64,000 nt of DNA from Gottfriedia acidiceleris. GTDB taxonomy: Bacteria; Bacillota; Bacilli; Bacillales; Bacillaceae_G. The translations under genes and the position numbers were made by a program. Below, piece by piece: positions 26,911 to 35,268 of the stretch (the stretch's first letter is position 1; every line of letters begins with the position of its first letter). A model generated the notes under the pieces. It was not told where the DNA came from. It did no database searches and saw only the letters and a list, made by a program, of their open reading frames with translations. The stretch covers positions 187,555 through 251,554 of the forward strand of contig NZ_NESS01000007.1 of assembly GCF_002128425.1 (NCBI RefSeq), read 5' to 3'.

Positions 26911-27939
26911 CTAAATCCTCCATTCAAACCATTTCCCATGACCTTCTGTTTCACCAATTATTTCTTCATGCTTTACCCCATCAATGTAATAGTCAAGATG
27001 CAACATTCGATCCCAAATATTATTATATAGATGAAACAAATCCCTATTTTTACTAATACCTTCAATAGTTTTTAGTAAATTTTGTTTTCCCTCAACCGGT
27101 ATTTGATTTGCAACATGTGTATGAAAAATACATAGAATTGAATCGCTAGATAATTGTTTAACTACTTCTGGAAGAATTTTAATTCCGTCTGCTTCTATTA
27201 AATTGATTTTATTTTCCTTTAAACAGTTAACGGCTTTTTCAAATAATTCTCTTCGTTCAAAATGCTCAGGCCAAATTAATGCTTTAAGCCATAAATAGTC
27301 TTCTTCGTTTGATAGATCATTAACGTGTAAATCTATCCCATATCGATCAACAATTGGAGGCGCTTCGTCTAATAATGGGAGCATTGTTGGAGTTTTATCT
27401 TTTACTTCTGATTGAATAAGAACTTTAGATTCTAAATTCGCATAAAGTTCTTCGCTTGAACGGTAAGAATACTTATATTGATCCCATAAGAGCTGAAGTC
27501 CCGCACTTGTTCCTATTTCGATTAATGAAATTGGTTTATTAACCTTTTGATATATATAGGAGAAGCATGGATAAAGATAGGCACAGCGTCCCACTTCATT
27601 CGTTTGGACAATTTTCGATTGAATTAGCTGAATAATTTCGTTTCTAAATTCTTTACAAAAATCCTGAAAATATATATATGATTCTTCTAATTCTTTAGGT
27701 GTCTCAACTAAACTTGGATAGAAATCCTTTAACGGATGACAATTCCCATTCATTAATAAATAATGAATCGCTCCTAATAATAAATTGGGAACAGGTTGAC
27801 TATCTTGAGCAAAAGAACACAGTTCAAGTATCTCTTCGTCTTCTGCAATTTTTAATGATATATATTCATATAATCTACTAGAATTTTCACATTCAATCTT
27901 TGCAAATTGTTTGAAACGTTGCTTCAACTGATTAGTCAT
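26911..27939 (-). CDS. DUF2332-family protein
   Basis: 342 residues matching the DUF2332 layout: QPVPNLLLGAIHYLLMNG near residue 47, IGTSAGLQLLWDQYKYSYRS in the middle and a C-terminal ILCIFHTHVANQI. No catalytic motif of known function is evident. The IEIGTSAG segment recalls a nucleotide- or SAM-binding loop, which is only a suggestion. AAAGGAG precedes the ATG. It may be co-transcribed with fosB. Confidence 0.75.
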   Translation of the reverse strand: MTNQLKQRFKQFAKIECENSSRLYEYISLKIAEDEEILELCSFAQDSQPVPNLLLGAIHYLLMNGNCHPLKDFYPSLVETPKELEESYIYFQDFCKEFRNEIIQLIQSKIVQTNEVGRCAYLYPCFSYIYQKVNKPISLIEIGTSAGLQLLWDQYKYSYRSSEELYANLESKVLIQSEVKDKTPTMLPLLDEAPPIVDRYGIDLHVNDLSNEEDYLWLKALIWPEHFERRELFEKAVNCLKENKINLIEADGIKILPEVVKQLSSDSILCIFHTHVANQIPVEGKQNLLKTIEGISKNRDLFHLYNNIWDRMLHLDYYIDGVKHEEIIGETEGHGKWFEWRI

Positions 27940-28068
27940 TTCAATCTCCTTTAATATTTTTATTTTTCAAACTTTTTAACTATTTAATTTTAACATAAGA
28001 TATAATTTTCTTAATGTACTACTATCTCTTTTGTAGATTTTAAATAAAAACTTTGAGGTGATTAATTA

Positions 28069-28578
28069 ATGATTAGACCAAATTCCAACGAATATAACCC
28101 ACACTTTAAAGGTTATATTGAGCTAGTTCCTGAAGGTAATTTAAAAACTATTTTGAGGAGTCAATTAGCGGAATCAGTTAGTTTTTTTAAAGCAATCTCT
28201 AAAGAAAAATCTGAATACCGATACGCAGAAGGAAAATGGAGTATTAAGGAAGTTCTTGGACATTTAGTAGATACTGAAAGAATAATGTGTTATCGTCTAT
28301 TGGCAATTGCAAGAGGGGATCATACACCTTTACCATCTTTTGATGAGAATGCTTATAATGAAAATGCACATTTTAATCGCCTCGAGCTTGATCAAATTAT
28401 TAATGAATTTGAAACTGTTCGTCTATCGACTTTATCTTTGCTAGAAAATTTATCTAATGAAGCATTAGAACATGAGGGCATGGTTCTATATCACAAAACG
28501 ACACCTCGTGCTATTGCTTATATTATTGCAGGCCATGAGTTACATCATTTAAAAATCCTCAATGAACGGTATTTTTAA
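28069..28578 (+). CDS. DinB-family metal-binding four-helix protein
   Basis: 169 residues. The DinB_2 four-helix bundle carries the three-His metal site: His in WSIKEVLGHLVDTERIM and the pair in AGHELHHLKILNE. Members include bacillithiol-dependent transferases, and the fosB neighbour makes a thiol-related role conceivable, but no substrate can be assigned. AGGTG precedes the ATG. Convergent with the amidohydrolase gene over a shared terminator. Confidence 0.8.
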   Translation: MIRPNSNEYNPHFKGYIELVPEGNLKTILRSQLAESVSFFKAISKEKSEYRYAEGKWSIKEVLGHLVDTERIMCYRLLAIARGDHTPLPSFDENAYNENAHFNRLELDQIINEFETVRLSTLSLLENLSNEALEHEGMVLYHKTTPRAIAYIIAGHELHHLKILNERYF

Positions 28579-28585
28579 AATGTAA

Positions 28586-28635
28586 AAAGAGCAGGAAAGT
28601 CTATTACCTTCTTTCCTGCTCTTTCTGTCTTTTTT
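28586..28635. terminator. Bidirectional terminator between DinB and amidohydrolase genes
   Basis: Perfect 14-bp stem AAAGAGCAGGAAAG / CTTTCCTGCTCTTT (28586-28599 / 28611-28624), with a T-rich tail on the plus strand. Confidence 0.9.
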
Positions 28636-28636
28636 C

Positions 28637-29944
28637 TTAAGCAAATCTACTCTGTAATCGATTTACTTCTGAGATTACTTTTTCTTCATCAATTGTTAAA
28701 CAAATACGATCTTTTACAATTGCATTTCCATCAATGAAAACGTCACATACATCGCTACCACGAGCAGCATAAAGTAAGTGTGAATATGCATTACTTAATG
28801 GTTGTAAATGCTCTTTATCAAATGGATAAATAGTAATAAAGTCTGCTTTCTTATTTGCTTCAAGTGAGCCCGTATGTCCCATTCCTATCACTTCTGCGCC
28901 ACCTCGAGTAGCCAAAGTTAATGCAGTTTGTGCTGAGAATTTCGTAGCATCTTTATACATCCCTTTTTGTAGCAGTGCAGCTATTCTCACTTCTTCAAAC
29001 ATGTCAAGATTGTTATTAGATGCTGTGCTATCAGTTGCTATACCTACTTTTACTCCGGCTTTTAATAAACTAACAACATCTGCAACTCCAGAACCCAACT
29101 TCAAATTACTAATTGGATTATGTGCAACTCGTACGTCATATTCTTTTAAGATCGCTCTTTCTTCAGCATTAAGAACTACACCGTGAGCCATAACAGTTGG
29201 TTGATTAAATACCCCTAATTTACGAAGGTATTCAACAGGTCTGTTCGAATAACGAGTTTCAATATCTTGAATTTCATAATCTGTTTCAGACACATGAATG
29301 TGCATCATTAAATCATTTTCTTTTGCAATACGCGCACTTTCTATTAGAGCTTCTGGCGTACACGCGTATGGACTATGAGGTGCAACCATCGTTGTTAGGC
29401 GACCATCAGCAAACCTTTTGTAGTCTTTTGAAAATTGTTCAGCACCTTTAAGATTCAATCTTTGCTCTTCATCTGTTCCAAAGCTAAATATTGAATATGA
29501 AAATGCTCCTCTAATTCCAGTTTCACCAATTGTCTCCATTACAACGTTTGGATCGATTCCATTAGGGTTAAACATATCTGAGAATGTTGTAGTTCCCGAC
29601 TTAACCATTTCTAAAATACCAAGCTGTGCACTTACAGAAGCAATTTCAGTTGTATATTGTCTTTCGATTGGCCATATTTTCGTTTCTAACCAAGGCTTTA
29701 GCAGCATGTCATCTCCAATCCCACGTAAAAGCGTCATAAGAATATGAGAATGCGTATTTACAAGACCTGGCATTACCCATTTCCCTTGAAGATTAACTAC
29801 TTGATCTGCATCGTTCATTAGCTCATCAGAATGATTTCCGACATAAGTAATGAATTGATCTTGTACAATCATCATACCGTTATTAAAAATTCGATTTTCC
29901 TGATCCATTGTAAAAAATGTAGCGTTTATATAGACTGTTTTCAT
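28637..29944 (-). CDS. mtaD: MTA/SAH-deaminase-like amidohydrolase
   Basis: 435 residues. The TRZ/ATZ-type metal-dependent amidohydrolase motifs are all present: NTHSHILMTLLRG (HxH), MHIHVSETDYE, TVMAHGVVL and IATDSTASNNNLDMFEE. The family deaminates 5'-methylthioadenosine, S-adenosylhomocysteine or related adenine nucleosides. The ATG at 29944 follows GGAGG by 8 bases; an earlier in-frame ATG (29959) reads through that site. An adenine-type purine riboswitch precedes it, consistent with a purine substrate; the true substrate might be adenine or adenosine. Confidence 0.8.
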   Translation of the reverse strand: MKTVYINATFFTMDQENRIFNNGMMIVQDQFITYVGNHSDELMNDADQVVNLQGKWVMPGLVNTHSHILMTLLRGIGDDMLLKPWLETKIWPIERQYTTEIASVSAQLGILEMVKSGTTTFSDMFNPNGIDPNVVMETIGETGIRGAFSYSIFSFGTDEEQRLNLKGAEQFSKDYKRFADGRLTTMVAPHSPYACTPEALIESARIAKENDLMMHIHVSETDYEIQDIETRYSNRPVEYLRKLGVFNQPTVMAHGVVLNAEERAILKEYDVRVAHNPISNLKLGSGVADVVSLLKAGVKVGIATDSTASNNNLDMFEEVRIAALLQKGMYKDATKFSAQTALTLATRGGAEVIGMGHTGSLEANKKADFITIYPFDKEHLQPLSNAYSHLLYAARGSDVCDVFIDGNAIVKDRICLTIDEEKVISEVNRLQSRFA

Positions 29945-29985
29945 TATTTTTTCCTCCATAAATCATTTTCAAAATTGAACGAAAA

Positions 29986-30096
29986 TAAAAAAAATCCTGA
30001 TTACGAAGAAGGATGTAGTAAATTACATTCTTTTTCGTAATCAGGATTTTACGGTTCCTGGTAGAGACCCTCATACCATATCAATGAGGTTATACA
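29986..30096 (-). ncRNA. Adenine-type purine riboswitch with terminator
   Basis: The minus strand has all the purine-aptamer landmarks: TATAACCTCATTGATATGG, then ATGAGGGTCTCTACC, AGGAACCGTAAAATCCT and GATTACGA. The base equivalent to position 74 is U (complement of 30040), the adenine discriminator; guanine aptamers have C. P1 is short (about 4 bp). The 3' side of P3 and P1 is also the 5' arm of a long terminator (AATCCTGATTACGAA / TTCGTAATCAGGATT, T8). Ligand binding should therefore block termination, an ON switch like pbuE. Confidence 0.9.
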
Positions 30097-30183
30097 TTTT
30101 CGTTATGCGTTTATATTAAAACATAATATATGATTAATTAATAAAGTTCAAGGATTTCTATAATTTAACAAAATAGAGGGCTA

Positions 30184-30342
30184 TCATTTTTTATTTTTTT
30201 TGATGTTATAAAAGACAATACCGAAAGCAACACCCAATCCGATGCCTAGCCCAATATTATGATAAAGGACACCAAAAGCTGCACCTAGCGCTACTCCTAT
30301 CGCAATGTATCTTGATCTGGCTTCCCATTTTTGATTAACCAA
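30184..30342 (-). CDS. Small glycine-zipper membrane protein
   Basis: 52 residues starting at a TTG (30342) eight bases after GGAGG. A charged N-terminus (NQKWEARSRY) is followed by two short hydrophobic stretches rich in spaced glycine (IGVALGAAFGVLYHNIGLGI and GLGVAFGIVF), and a Lys/Asn tail. The GxxxG spacing suggests a helical hairpin in the membrane. It sits 28 bases downstream of the MarR gene and may be its operon partner. No named family. Confidence 0.65.
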   Translation of the reverse strand: MVNQKWEARSRYIAIGVALGAAFGVLYHNIGLGIGLGVAFGIVFYNIKKNKK

Positions 30343-30370
30343 ACAACATTCCTCCTGTTCAATATATTCT

Positions 30371-30826
30371 CTATTCTAATTTCCCAAGTATTCGGATGAT
30401 CTTATGCATTGAGTAGTCTAAATCAAGTAAGTCTTCCTCATCAAGTTGTCCAATCCGTTCACAAAAAATATGATAAAAATCTTCCCATCGCTTAGTGACA
30501 ACTGTTTTCCCTTTTTCAGTCAGTACAATTTTTACGCTTCGTTTATCATAAGCATCTTGTAATTTAGATACATATTCTTTTTCTTCTAATTTCATAATTA
30601 ACGGTGTCATTTGCTGTTTAGAAATGCTTATATTTTGGGCTAGCTCTGTAAGTGAAATTCCTTCTGCTGATTGAAACAATTCTTCTAGTATATGACTTTG
30701 TAAATGAGTTAACTCGGATTGCTTATTCTTTAAAGAATTTTTTGAGCCTGGCTTGTTAAACTTATTAAAAACTAGTGGAAGTAGTTGGATAAACTTCTCT
30801 GCAATTTGATTTGGATTTGAATTCAT
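30371..30826 (-). CDS. MarR-family transcriptional regulator
   Basis: 151 residues with the winged-helix core ISLTELAQNISISKQQMTPL and the wing LEEKEYVSKLQDAYDKRSVK (conserved DxRS, about residues 88-107), flanked by dimerisation helices. It is divergent from the glycosidase-like gene, and the shared intergenic region holds two similar 18-bp inverted repeats likely to be its operators. The inducer is unknown. Confidence 0.88.
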   Translation of the reverse strand: MNSNPNQIAEKFIQLLPLVFNKFNKPGSKNSLKNKQSELTHLQSHILEELFQSAEGISLTELAQNISISKQQMTPLIMKLEEKEYVSKLQDAYDKRSVKIVLTEKGKTVVTKRWEDFYHIFCERIGQLDEEDLLDLDYSMHKIIRILGKLE

Positions 30827-30861
30827 TTTATTACAAACCTTTCTAGGTAAAAATTCCTAAA

Positions 30862-30963
30862 TTGACATATAGTAAACAAAAGTTTATTATTTATTCGAGG
30901 TACAATATAACAATATCATATTTTATAAATAAAACCAATCCAACATGTAAATAAATATTTACT
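30862..30963 (+). promoter_or_regulatory. Promoter and two candidate MarR operators
   Basis: TTGACA (30862-30867), 17-base spacer, TATTAT (30885-30890) point toward the glycosidase-like gene. AGTAAACAAAAGTTTATT (30871-30888) fills the spacer and -10. TGTAAATAAATATTTACT (30946-30963) lies in the leader. Both fit WGTAAAYAAAWRTTTAYT, an inverted repeat, as expected for a dimeric MarR repressor acting on this promoter and on its own gene. Confidence 0.6.
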
Positions 30964-30987
30964 ATTTAAGAAAAGGAGTGAAGTAGA

Positions 30988-31962
30988 GTGAATTCAAATG
31001 GATTAACTTTCGGTATCTATCCCCTTAGCGTAGCTGGCACACCTATAGGATTAGCTACAGGTCCAGAAGATAATTATGAAAAAATATCATCCGCACTTAG
31101 AGAGCTTAAAGGTAATGCAAATCAGCTTTTACCAAGATTGTATGCTGTCTATATGGGTCCTGAAACAGAGGAAAAAGTATTTAACGCTCTAAATCGGTAC
31201 AAAACAGCAAATTTATTAGGTGATTTAACAATTGGTTGTCTTATGGATCCAAGCTTATCACTTGATTATTGGATAAATTTTGTTCGTAAAGTAATTAAAG
31301 AATATGGGAATTTCCTTTATTCGATTCAAATAACAAATGAGCCTAATTTATCGTTTATGGATGGATCGAAACCATATGTAATAGAAGCGCTTGTCCAAGG
31401 CGTACTAGCTGCAAAAGAAGAAATAAAAAAAAGTCATTTACCTATTAAAATTGGATTCGGTTCGGTTCCTGAGGGTGAAAAAACGATTCCACATTTTTGG
31501 GAAAATCTATTGGAAATTGGTGGAGACGAATTAATTCATTCAATTGATTATGTAGGTCATAATTTTTATATTGATGTATTTGAGGAACCACTAAAAATTG
31601 AAGAAGTTGCTGTTTCAGTTGAAAACATACTACGTAAATTTCGCGAAACATTGAATAGGAATGCTTTCCCTTCCACGCTTCCAATCCACATTACAGAGAA
31701 TGGATGGCCAACCGGCAAAAATCCTTTTATACAAATTGAAAGGTCTTATGAACAACAATCAATTATACTTGAGAAAATTATTCGAACAGTTTATTCACTT
31801 CATCAGGAACTAAATATTACTCATTATGAATTTTTTGGATTAAGGGATGCTGATAGTTCAAAAGAAGACCTATTTCATCAATTCGGAATGATGAAGGACG
31901 ATTATACTCCTAAGCCGGCTTATTTCACCTATCAAAAATTAGTGAATGAATTAAGCAAGTAA
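30988..31962 (+). CDS. Clan GH-A-like glycosidase fold protein
   Basis: 324 residues, apparently a TIM barrel. YSIQITNEPN places Asn-Glu118 where clan GH-A enzymes carry the acid/base residue. LPIHITENGWPTG places Glu237 as the nucleophile. WENLL and YVGHNFYID fill the barrel strands. No signal peptide is visible, so it is probably cytoplasmic. The substrate is unknown. The GTG start follows AAGGAG by about 9 bases. It is probably controlled by the divergent MarR protein. Confidence 0.7.
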   Translation: MNSNGLTFGIYPLSVAGTPIGLATGPEDNYEKISSALRELKGNANQLLPRLYAVYMGPETEEKVFNALNRYKTANLLGDLTIGCLMDPSLSLDYWINFVRKVIKEYGNFLYSIQITNEPNLSFMDGSKPYVIEALVQGVLAAKEEIKKSHLPIKIGFGSVPEGEKTIPHFWENLLEIGGDELIHSIDYVGHNFYIDVFEEPLKIEEVAVSVENILRKFRETLNRNAFPSTLPIHITENGWPTGKNPFIQIERSYEQQSIILEKIIRTVYSLHQELNITHYEFFGLRDADSSKEDLFHQFGMMKDDYTPKPAYFTYQKLVNELSK

Positions 31963-32061
31963 AATTCACCTCCTATAATGTTGAATGAAGTTAGTCAATT
32001 CGTTAAGACTAAAACAAGGATGAGTTTTATCGACTTACTACTATAAATGGAGGTAATAAAA

Positions 32062-32226
32062 TTGAGTAAAAAAAATAAACCCCTCATTAATGAAGAGCAA
32101 ATGAAAATACAAGCAGACCTTAATAATCTCGATCCAGGTCATTCCGTGGATGAGCATCGTAAAATTGAAACTGCAAACATCATTCTAGCTGGAGAAGAAA
32201 TTAGACAGCAAAATGAAAATCTTTAA
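32062..32226 (+). CDS. Small hypothetical protein
   Basis: 54 residues from a TTG eight bases after GGAGG. Very hydrophilic (KKNKPLINEEQMKIQADLNN, then HRKIETANIILAGEEIRQQN), probably helical, no Cys and no signal peptide. The size and composition recall small spore-associated proteins, but no family was recognised. A terminator-like hairpin follows directly. Confidence 0.6.
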   Translation: MSKKNKPLINEEQMKIQADLNNLDPGHSVDEHRKIETANIILAGEEIRQQNENL

Positions 32227-32230
32227 AAGA

Positions 32231-32265
32231 AATCCCTCAAAAGATCATTTTGAGGGATTCTCTGT
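32231..32265 (+). terminator. Hairpin after the 54-aa gene
   Basis: Perfect 12-bp stem AATCCCTCAAAA / TTTTGAGGGATT (32231-32242 / 32248-32259). The T-tail is weak (CTCTGTG). Confidence 0.6.
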
Positions 32266-32301
32266 GTAGAAAGGTGAAACAACAAAGAAGGCTAGCATTT
32301 G

Positions 32302-33291
32302 TCAACAGTCTAAAATCCCTCGAATGTTAATGACGACATTCCCTTTCTTATGTCCTTTTTCTACATAACGATGTGCTTCAACAATTTGATCAAGCGGATA
32401 ATTTCGATCAATAACAGCTTTTAATTTATCCGCTTCAATAAGTGCTTTTATATAATTTAAATCTTCATAGTTCATATTTGCTACACCAAGTATGGCTTTT
32501 TTATTACTAATCAAATTACTCCAAATTGCTTGAAAATAAACTGAAAGCTTCCATACTGCACTTAATAAATAGACGCCATCTTTGTTAAGTAATCTTTTGC
32601 AATTTGAAAAAGAGCTTTTTCCTACCGTATCAAAAATAATGTCATAAGTTTTCTTACTGTTAGCAATATCTTCATTTGTATAATCTATTACATCATTTGC
32701 TCCTAAGGCTCTCACCAATTCTAAATTTGATGTACTACATAATGCGGTAACTTCTGTACCGAAATATTTAGCAAGCTGTATTGCATAGGTACCAACACTT
32801 CCTGATGCGCCATAAATAAGAACTTTTTGTCCATTTTGAATAATACTTTTCCTTAGAAAATGTAATGCAGTAAGCGCCCCAACAGGTACAGCTGCAGCTT
32901 GTTCAAATGACATATTTATTGGTTTTTTAGCTAGAACACCTTCCTCATGTAAAGATATATATTCTGCATTAGCCCCAAAAGTAATTCCACTATATCCAAA
33001 AACTTGATCACCTGTTTTAAAATTTCTTACGTTTTTACCAACTGTGACTATTTCTCCTGCAAGCTCACAACCTGGTATTTTATTTTTCGGCTTAGTGAGA
33101 CCAAACATAATGCGTGAAGGCAGCCAATACATAAAAGGAAAATCAGAACTTCGAAGCTTTACATCTCCTGCGGTTACAGTTGTTGCGTGTATTTTAATTA
33201 ATACTTCATCATCTTTTATTTTTGGTTTTTCAACTTCTTTTATCTGAAGAACTTCTGGTGGCCCATATTTTGTACATATAATCGCTTTCAT
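32302..33291 (-). CDS. Zinc-independent MDR-family NAD(P)-dependent oxidoreductase
   Basis: 329 residues from the ATG at 33291, which follows GGAGG by 5 bases; the frame stays open to 33324 without a better site. It has a GroES-like N-terminal domain (MKAIICTKYGPPEVLQIKEV) and a Rossmann domain with VLIYGASGSVGTYAIQLAKY. The structural and catalytic zinc ligands of classical alcohol dehydrogenases are missing, placing it with quinone oxidoreductase-like enzymes. The substrate is unknown. Confidence 0.8.
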   Translation of the reverse strand: MKAIICTKYGPPEVLQIKEVEKPKIKDDEVLIKIHATTVTAGDVKLRSSDFPFMYWLPSRIMFGLTKPKNKIPGCELAGEIVTVGKNVRNFKTGDQVFGYSGITFGANAEYISLHEEGVLAKKPINMSFEQAAAVPVGALTALHFLRKSIIQNGQKVLIYGASGSVGTYAIQLAKYFGTEVTALCSTSNLELVRALGANDVIDYTNEDIANSKKTYDIIFDTVGKSSFSNCKRLLNKDGVYLLSAVWKLSVYFQAIWSNLISNKKAILGVANMNYEDLNYIKALIEADKLKAVIDRNYPLDQIVEAHRYVEKGHKKGNVVINIRGILDC

Positions 33292-33384
33292 AGGTTCCTC
33301 CATTACAAACTTTAATTTAGTCATTTAAACCTATGAAAAATGATTTTTAAGTATACCTGTATAGATTGAATAAACCGAACTAAA

Positions 33385-33420
33385 CAAAAAAGACTGAATA
33401 TAGCATATGCCATATTCAGC
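33385..33420 (-). terminator. Terminator of metK
   Basis: CTGAATAT (33394-33401) / ATATTCAG (33412-33419) stem. On the minus strand it is followed by TCTTTTTTG. Confidence 0.85.
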
Positions 33421-33433
33421 CTTAATCAATTAA

Positions 33434-34630
33434 TTAAAGACCTGCTTCAGTTTTTAAAACTTCTGCTTTATCAGTACGCTCCCAAGGAAGATCGATATCT
33501 GTACGGCCAAAGTGACCATAAGCAGCAGTTTGTTTGTAGATTGGACGACGTAGGTCTAGCATTTTAATAATTCCAGCTGGACGTAGGTCGAAGTTGTTGC
33601 GAATTACTTCAACTAATTTTTCTTCTGAAACTTTACCTGTACCAAATGTATCAATAGCGATTGAAACTGGTTTAGCTACACCAATTGCATATGCTAATTG
33701 AACTTCAGCTTTATCAGCCAAGCCAGCAGCTACGACGTTTTTAGCAACGTAACGTGCAGCGTAAGCAGCAGAACGGTCAACTTTAGTTGCATCTTTACCA
33801 GAGAATGCGCCACCACCGTGACGAGCATATCCACCGTAAGTATCAACGATAATTTTACGACCTGTTAAACCTGCATCACCTTGAGGTCCACCGATTACGA
33901 AACGACCTGTTGGGTTGATAAAGAATTTTGTGTTTTCATCAATTAACTCAGCTGGTACAACTGGTTTAATTACAAGTTCTTTAATATCATTTTCAATTTG
34001 AGCTTGAGTAGCTTCTGGACCATGTTGTGTTGATACAACAATTGCATCAATACGAACTGGTTTGTTGTTTTCATCATACTCAACTGTTACTTGAGTTTTA
34101 CCGTCTGGACGTAAGTAAGAAACTGTTTCATTTTTTCTAACTTCAGTTAAACGGCGAGCAATTTTGTGTGATAATGAAATTGGAAGTGGCATTAATTCAG
34201 GTGTTTCATTAACAGCAAAACCGAACATTAAACCTTGGTCCCCTGCACCGATTGCTTCAATTTCTTCATCTGTCATGCTACCTTCACGAGCTTCTAATGC
34301 TTGGTCTACACCTAAAGCGATATCTGCTGATTGCTCATCGATAGAAGTTAAAACTGCACATGTATCTGCATCAAATCCGTATTTTGCACGGTCATAACCG
34401 ATTTCACGGATTGTTTCGCGAACGATTTTTGGAATATCTACATAAGTAGAAGTTGTAATTTCACCTGCAACAAGTACTAAACCTGTTGTAACTGAAGTTT
34501 CCGCTGCTACACGAGCATTCGGATCATTTGCTAAAATTGCATCAAGAATAGAATCTGAAATTTGGTCACAGATTTTATCTGGATGTCCTTCTGTAACTGA
34601 TTCTGAAGTAAATAAACGACGTTGTGACAT
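33434..34630 (-). CDS. metK: S-adenosylmethionine synthase
   Basis: 398 residues with the family signatures: [20 protein letters not shown] near the start, [12 protein letters not shown] (ATP-binding hexapeptide region, about residue 117) and [19 protein letters not shown] (P-loop-like). Makes SAM from methionine and ATP. It is preceded by a SAM-I riboswitch and, as in B. subtilis, divergent from pckA. AGGAGGGG precedes the ATG. It feeds the SpeD/SpeE branch elsewhere in the window. Confidence 0.98.
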   Translation of the reverse strand: MSQRRLFTSESVTEGHPDKICDQISDSILDAILANDPNARVAAETSVTTGLVLVAGEITTSTYVDIPKIVRETIREIGYDRAKYGFDADTCAVLTSIDEQSADIALGVDQALEAREGSMTDEEIEAIGAGDQGLMFGFAVNETPELMPLPISLSHKIARRLTEVRKNETVSYLRPDGKTQVTVEYDENNKPVRIDAIVVSTQHGPEATQAQIENDIKELVIKPVVPAELIDENTKFFINPTGRFVIGGPQGDAGLTGRKIIVDTYGGYARHGGGAFSGKDATKVDRSAAYAARYVAKNVVAAGLADKAEVQLAYAIGVAKPVSIAIDTFGTGKVSEEKLVEVIRNNFDLRPAGIIKMLDLRRPIYKQTAAYGHFGRTDIDLPWERTDKAEVLKTEAGL

Positions 34631-34775
34631 TGAGTCCCCTCCTAAATTGAATTGACGGATCTCTTTTTTCTCAACATAAATTTAGAAAAATTGTTCCTAA
34701 AACCTATGTTTCCCATTTAAGATAAAGATAACTCAGTGTAAATTACGAAATTGCCACTGTATTTAAGTTTTGAGC

Positions 34776-34964
34776 AAAAAAAAAGCCTTCCTCTGATTCA
34801 TATTACAATGAGGAAAGGTTTCTTGGTTAATTGCCTTTCACTCTTATCGTCCAAGACAAAAAAAGTCTTGCATCAGGTTCAGCACCTTTCACATTATGTG
34901 AGGTTGCTGGGCTTCGTAGGGCCTGTATCCCTCCACCTACTCGGGATAAGAGAGTATCCGTATG
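34776..34964 (-). ncRNA. SAM-I (S-box) riboswitch of metK
   Basis: The minus strand has the S-box consensus: CTCTTATCCCGAGTAGGTGG, AGGGATACAGGCCCTACGA, AGCCCAGCAACC, AGGTGCTGAACCTG and the closing GATAAGAG (aptamer about 34841-34954). A terminator follows (CTTTCCTC / GAGGAAGGC, T9, 34776-34820). SAM binding favours the terminator, so metK is shut off when SAM is high. Confidence 0.96.
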
Positions 34965-34970
34965 AAAAGT

Positions 34971-34999
34971 ATCATATTAAAATTTCACTTTGTTGTCAA
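34971..34999 (-). promoter_or_regulatory. metK promoter
   Basis: Consensus-like TTGACA (34994-34999), 17-base spacer, TATGAT (34971-34976) on the minus strand, immediately upstream of the S-box. Confidence 0.8.
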
Positions 35000-35181
35000 C
35001 AACTTTTTCATCATTACTTAGACATAATTCTACAATAACTTAATCTCTACATTCATTTCTATTTAATGGGAAATTACTAAATATTATCTTACAATTAAAT
35101 AAAGTACTTCAATAAAATAAGTAAATTTTACTCAAATTTATTTTTTAATCAAATTCATAACACATTTTGCTAACTAATAGT

Positions 35182-35210
35182 ATACACTATTAAAATAAAT
35201 GTGTTATACT
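35182..35210 (+). promoter_or_regulatory. pckA promoter with CcpN-like operator
   Basis: TATACT (35205-35210) is a good -10. TGTGTTATACT (35200-35210) fits the CcpN consensus TRTGHYATAYW as I recall it, overlapping the -10 as at B. subtilis pckA and gapB. The -35 is poor (ATACAC). This would give repression during glycolytic growth. The rest of 35000-35268 shows no gene. Confidence 0.5.
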
Positions 35211-35268
35211 ATTTATCGAGATACCTACATGGCAGACAAATTATATTTAAAGAGGATGGTATTAGTAT

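Noticed and set aside
34751-35038. 95-codon plus-strand open frame
   Set aside because: It lies antisense to the S-box riboswitch, whose conservation explains the sequence.
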